The notes under the pieces are model-generated. The model saw only the letters and a list, made by a program, of their open reading frames with translations, did no database searches and was not told where the DNA came from. Below are positions 61,925 through 64,000 of a DNA stretch of 64,000 nt, in pieces (positions within the stretch are counted from its first letter, which is position 1; every line of letters starts with the position of its first letter). Source of the stretch: Neoceratodus forsteri (taxonomy: Eukaryota; Chordata; Ceratodontiformes; Ceratodontidae); contig CM057456.1 of the NCBI GenBank assembly GCA_016271365.2, positions 659,397,501-659,461,500 on the forward strand. The letters are read 5' to 3'. The position numbers were made by a program, and so were the translations under genes.

Positions 61925-64000
61925 GATGGCCCGGAAGGGAGAGGAATGCAGACTCTCTAATGAAAAGAACCCCTGGAAGCAAACTCATAGTTGTTTTAAA
62001 ACTTGAGTATTATTTCATTAGCATCCTTAATCACAAATAAAAATTGGGACTCCAAATTTCTTTCCCCAAACAGTCAATTTTATTTGCCTGAGCCCCAAAT
62101 GATTAGTAGGGCTCAGGGGTCACCATTACTTATAAATAAAATACAGCTCCATGGGGCTTAACTTTAAACAAGCTCCCTTTGGAGAGCGGCCTACTTGCGG
62201 AACAGTGTCTAGTCAGAGAAAGATTTCTTACAGCACAAATCTGCGGCAGTTCTTGTGACCAGGGACAAAGACTTCTGATGATTAACCTGGACCGTGAAGC
62301 TCCCAAACTAAAGATCCCTCCGGCACGGTAAGTACTACCTGCCTTAAAGCTTCACATTATTCTGTTAAGGGCCCTGCCTTACCCAGTGAGGCACTTCTTC
62401 ACTGTCTGTTTCTCGCCTCGCCCCCCAGAAGTGAGCAACTTCTCCTAACCTGTTCCCTGGCTCCCTTTCACAGTCCAAGGGACATGGATGGTGCAGCCTG
62501 CTTATACTGTAGCTGCCACCATATCTCTCGCCCATACTGAAAGCCCATAGTCCTTGTTCTGTCTGCACCACTCACCCAGGCCCAGGCTGAACCTCTGCAA
62601 CCTCTCGGTCTTCTGGCTACCACTGCAAGGCCACCCCTTAACAGGGGTAGTTATGTCAGCCACACAGTCTCCCTCACAAATCCACCTGTGCTGACTAAGA
62701 GCTAACTGGCACGGGGGGTCTAAAGGGCCTCCATACCCTGGAGAGCCCGCCCGGCCAAATTCATCCGGTGCCCCGGAGCCTGTCTCTCCAAACAGACCCC
62801 AAATCTGAAAAAGGCTCCCTCAGCCCTTTCACTTACGCCTGGGCCACCCTGCCACTGAAAGGAGAAGGCTGCTGCCACCAGACCCTGTCCTCTGCAGGAG
62901 CACTGCCACTACTCCTGCAGCCCTGACAGCCAGGGAGCTAAACCACTGACCTGAGTCCCATAACGGTCCCCCAGGGCCTACCCTACTCTATTTGAGATTG
63001 CTGTCCACCGCAGGGACCCAGTACCCCAAAATGACCGCAGCTGTGGCTACTTACCCCCACCTTCAGAAGCCCAGAAACCAGAGGCCTGGCACTTCATCAC
63101 TGAAACTGGCTGACCTGCCTAACTGAAGGGGGTCTGCCCTGCCTGCCTATCTCCTATTTCTACTCGGCCTCTCCCCAATCTCTCTCAATGATATAGATAT
63201 AAAGATTCGAAAATGAGTCAGAGTGGTATTTATTCATGAGGAGAGGGGATTGCCCGCAATTGCTATACTGCTAGGCACATTCTCAACTAAGGTACAAAAT
63301 TGGAATGGTGCTCAAGTTGGTACATGACCCACTTACACCACCTGATCTCAAAGGACTCCGTACGGTTGAGCAACCTGAGAGTCTCTCCAGTGTAAAGACA
63401 TCTACGGTGAGGCTGTGCCAAGTTTCTGGAGTGGGTATTTTAATTGTGTGCATCTGGTTATGGTCTTTTTGGTTGCCAATAAAAGGAGTGTAATGTGCTT
63501 GTATGTATCCTTATTTAAGGTAACACCCTGTGATGGCTTAGCTGCAAGTATATACTGTAGGCCGAGGTGTGGAGGTCAGTACAGTCATAAATTGCTGTGG
63601 TATTTTTAACAACATCTTGCCACTACCGTGTAAGCAGCCTGCAAGACCACAAAACATGCTTGAGGTCCACAGGTGCAAAGCCGCAGCCTCACCAGCATTT
63701 CCCCGAGTGTGGATCCAGAGTATTTAGCCACAGTGGCTGGGGTGCAGAGGTATCTTAACTCTGCTCTTCCATGCATATTCTTTCCAGTACGTGGCCACTG
63801 ATATCTTATAGGCCAGGAGGGCAGATGTATTCCAAGCACGGGGTAATCTTGTAGTTTAATTCCTGGGACCATTTTATTCTTATTGCTTCCATAGATTCTG
63901 TTGGTGCATTCCTAAGAGCCTTATGTATTTGACTAATGAGGTGCTCCAAGATGTTGCCCCTGAGATATGATTGAATAAGCGAGACCAAAGGGGATGTTTT
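61925..64000. other. Unassigned DNA, partly C-rich
   Basis: No recognisable coding exon or repeat family. 62380-63180 is C-rich on the plus strand (many CCCT and GCC strings) without a tandem period I could define. The rest is ordinary. Part of it could be more L1 5' leader. Confidence 0.4.

Noticed and set aside
62380..63180. CpG island or promoter
   Set aside because: C-rich but not visibly CpG-rich, and no adjacent gene start.

Overview
The window is a stretch of a large, repeat-rich vertebrate genome. It is almost entirely intron-like DNA filled with dead transposable elements. The only recognisable host coding sequence is one 108-bp exon at 33536-33643 (+), which matches an internal segment of the DNA-damage clamp subunit HUS1. 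It has a good acceptor (polypyrimidine tract plus AG) and donor (GTAAGT). I see no neighbouring HUS1 exon, so the flanking introns would each be at least about 30 kb. DIRS, CR1, L2, L1 and tRNA-derived SINEs together fit an amphibian (a caecilian would fit well) or a non-avian reptile. The sequence alone does not decide.

Layout. 1-2406: 3' half of DIRS copy A. 2408-4798: a short tandem repeat, a CR1 fragment and unassigned DNA. 4799-10580: full-length but decayed DIRS copy B. 10918-11454: a long tRNA-derived SINE. 11457-22568: DIRS copy C, carrying a foldback insertion (15621-15825), a MIR-like SINE (16715-16932) and a complete DIRS of a second family, copy D (17588-22313), inserted inside C's internal complementary region. 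23010-23605: second long SINE with a perfect 14-bp target duplication. 25313-26528: minisatellite, then a ~298-bp tandem repeat. 26529-32378: DIRS copy E, cleanly inserted in that repeat, which resumes at 32379-32790. 33536-33643: HUS1 exon. 33947-35092: SINE, LINE tail and foldback element. 36861-42411: 3'-truncated DIRS copy F (D-like family). 42726-51700: DIRS remnant G, split by an L2 LINE (43229-46771, minus) and a Rex1-like LINE (47147-50300, minus). 51754-57377: probable Harbinger-type DNA transposon carrying two CR1s and a LINE tail. 57985-60010: CR1 on the minus strand. 60495-61406: L1 ORF1 on the minus strand. 61925-64000: unassigned.

The DIRS elements follow the classical plan: inverted terminal repeats, a Gag-like ORF that opens with a Cys/His zinc-binding motif, an RT + RNase H ORF with a further C-terminal domain, a tyrosine-recombinase ORF overlapping the RT ORF in another frame, and an internal complementary region (ICR) that is the reverse complement of the joined termini. 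Every copy has stops, frameshifts or lost catalytic residues, so none looks autonomous. The most informative observations are two reconstructable recombinase-type insertions (E in the tandem repeat, D in C's ICR), a GTTAC-spacer-GTAAC motif shared by the right ends and ICRs of two DIRS families, a foldback insertion with a ~16-bp target duplication, and the lone HUS1 exon. I found no convincing new gene system, RNA gene or CRISPR array.
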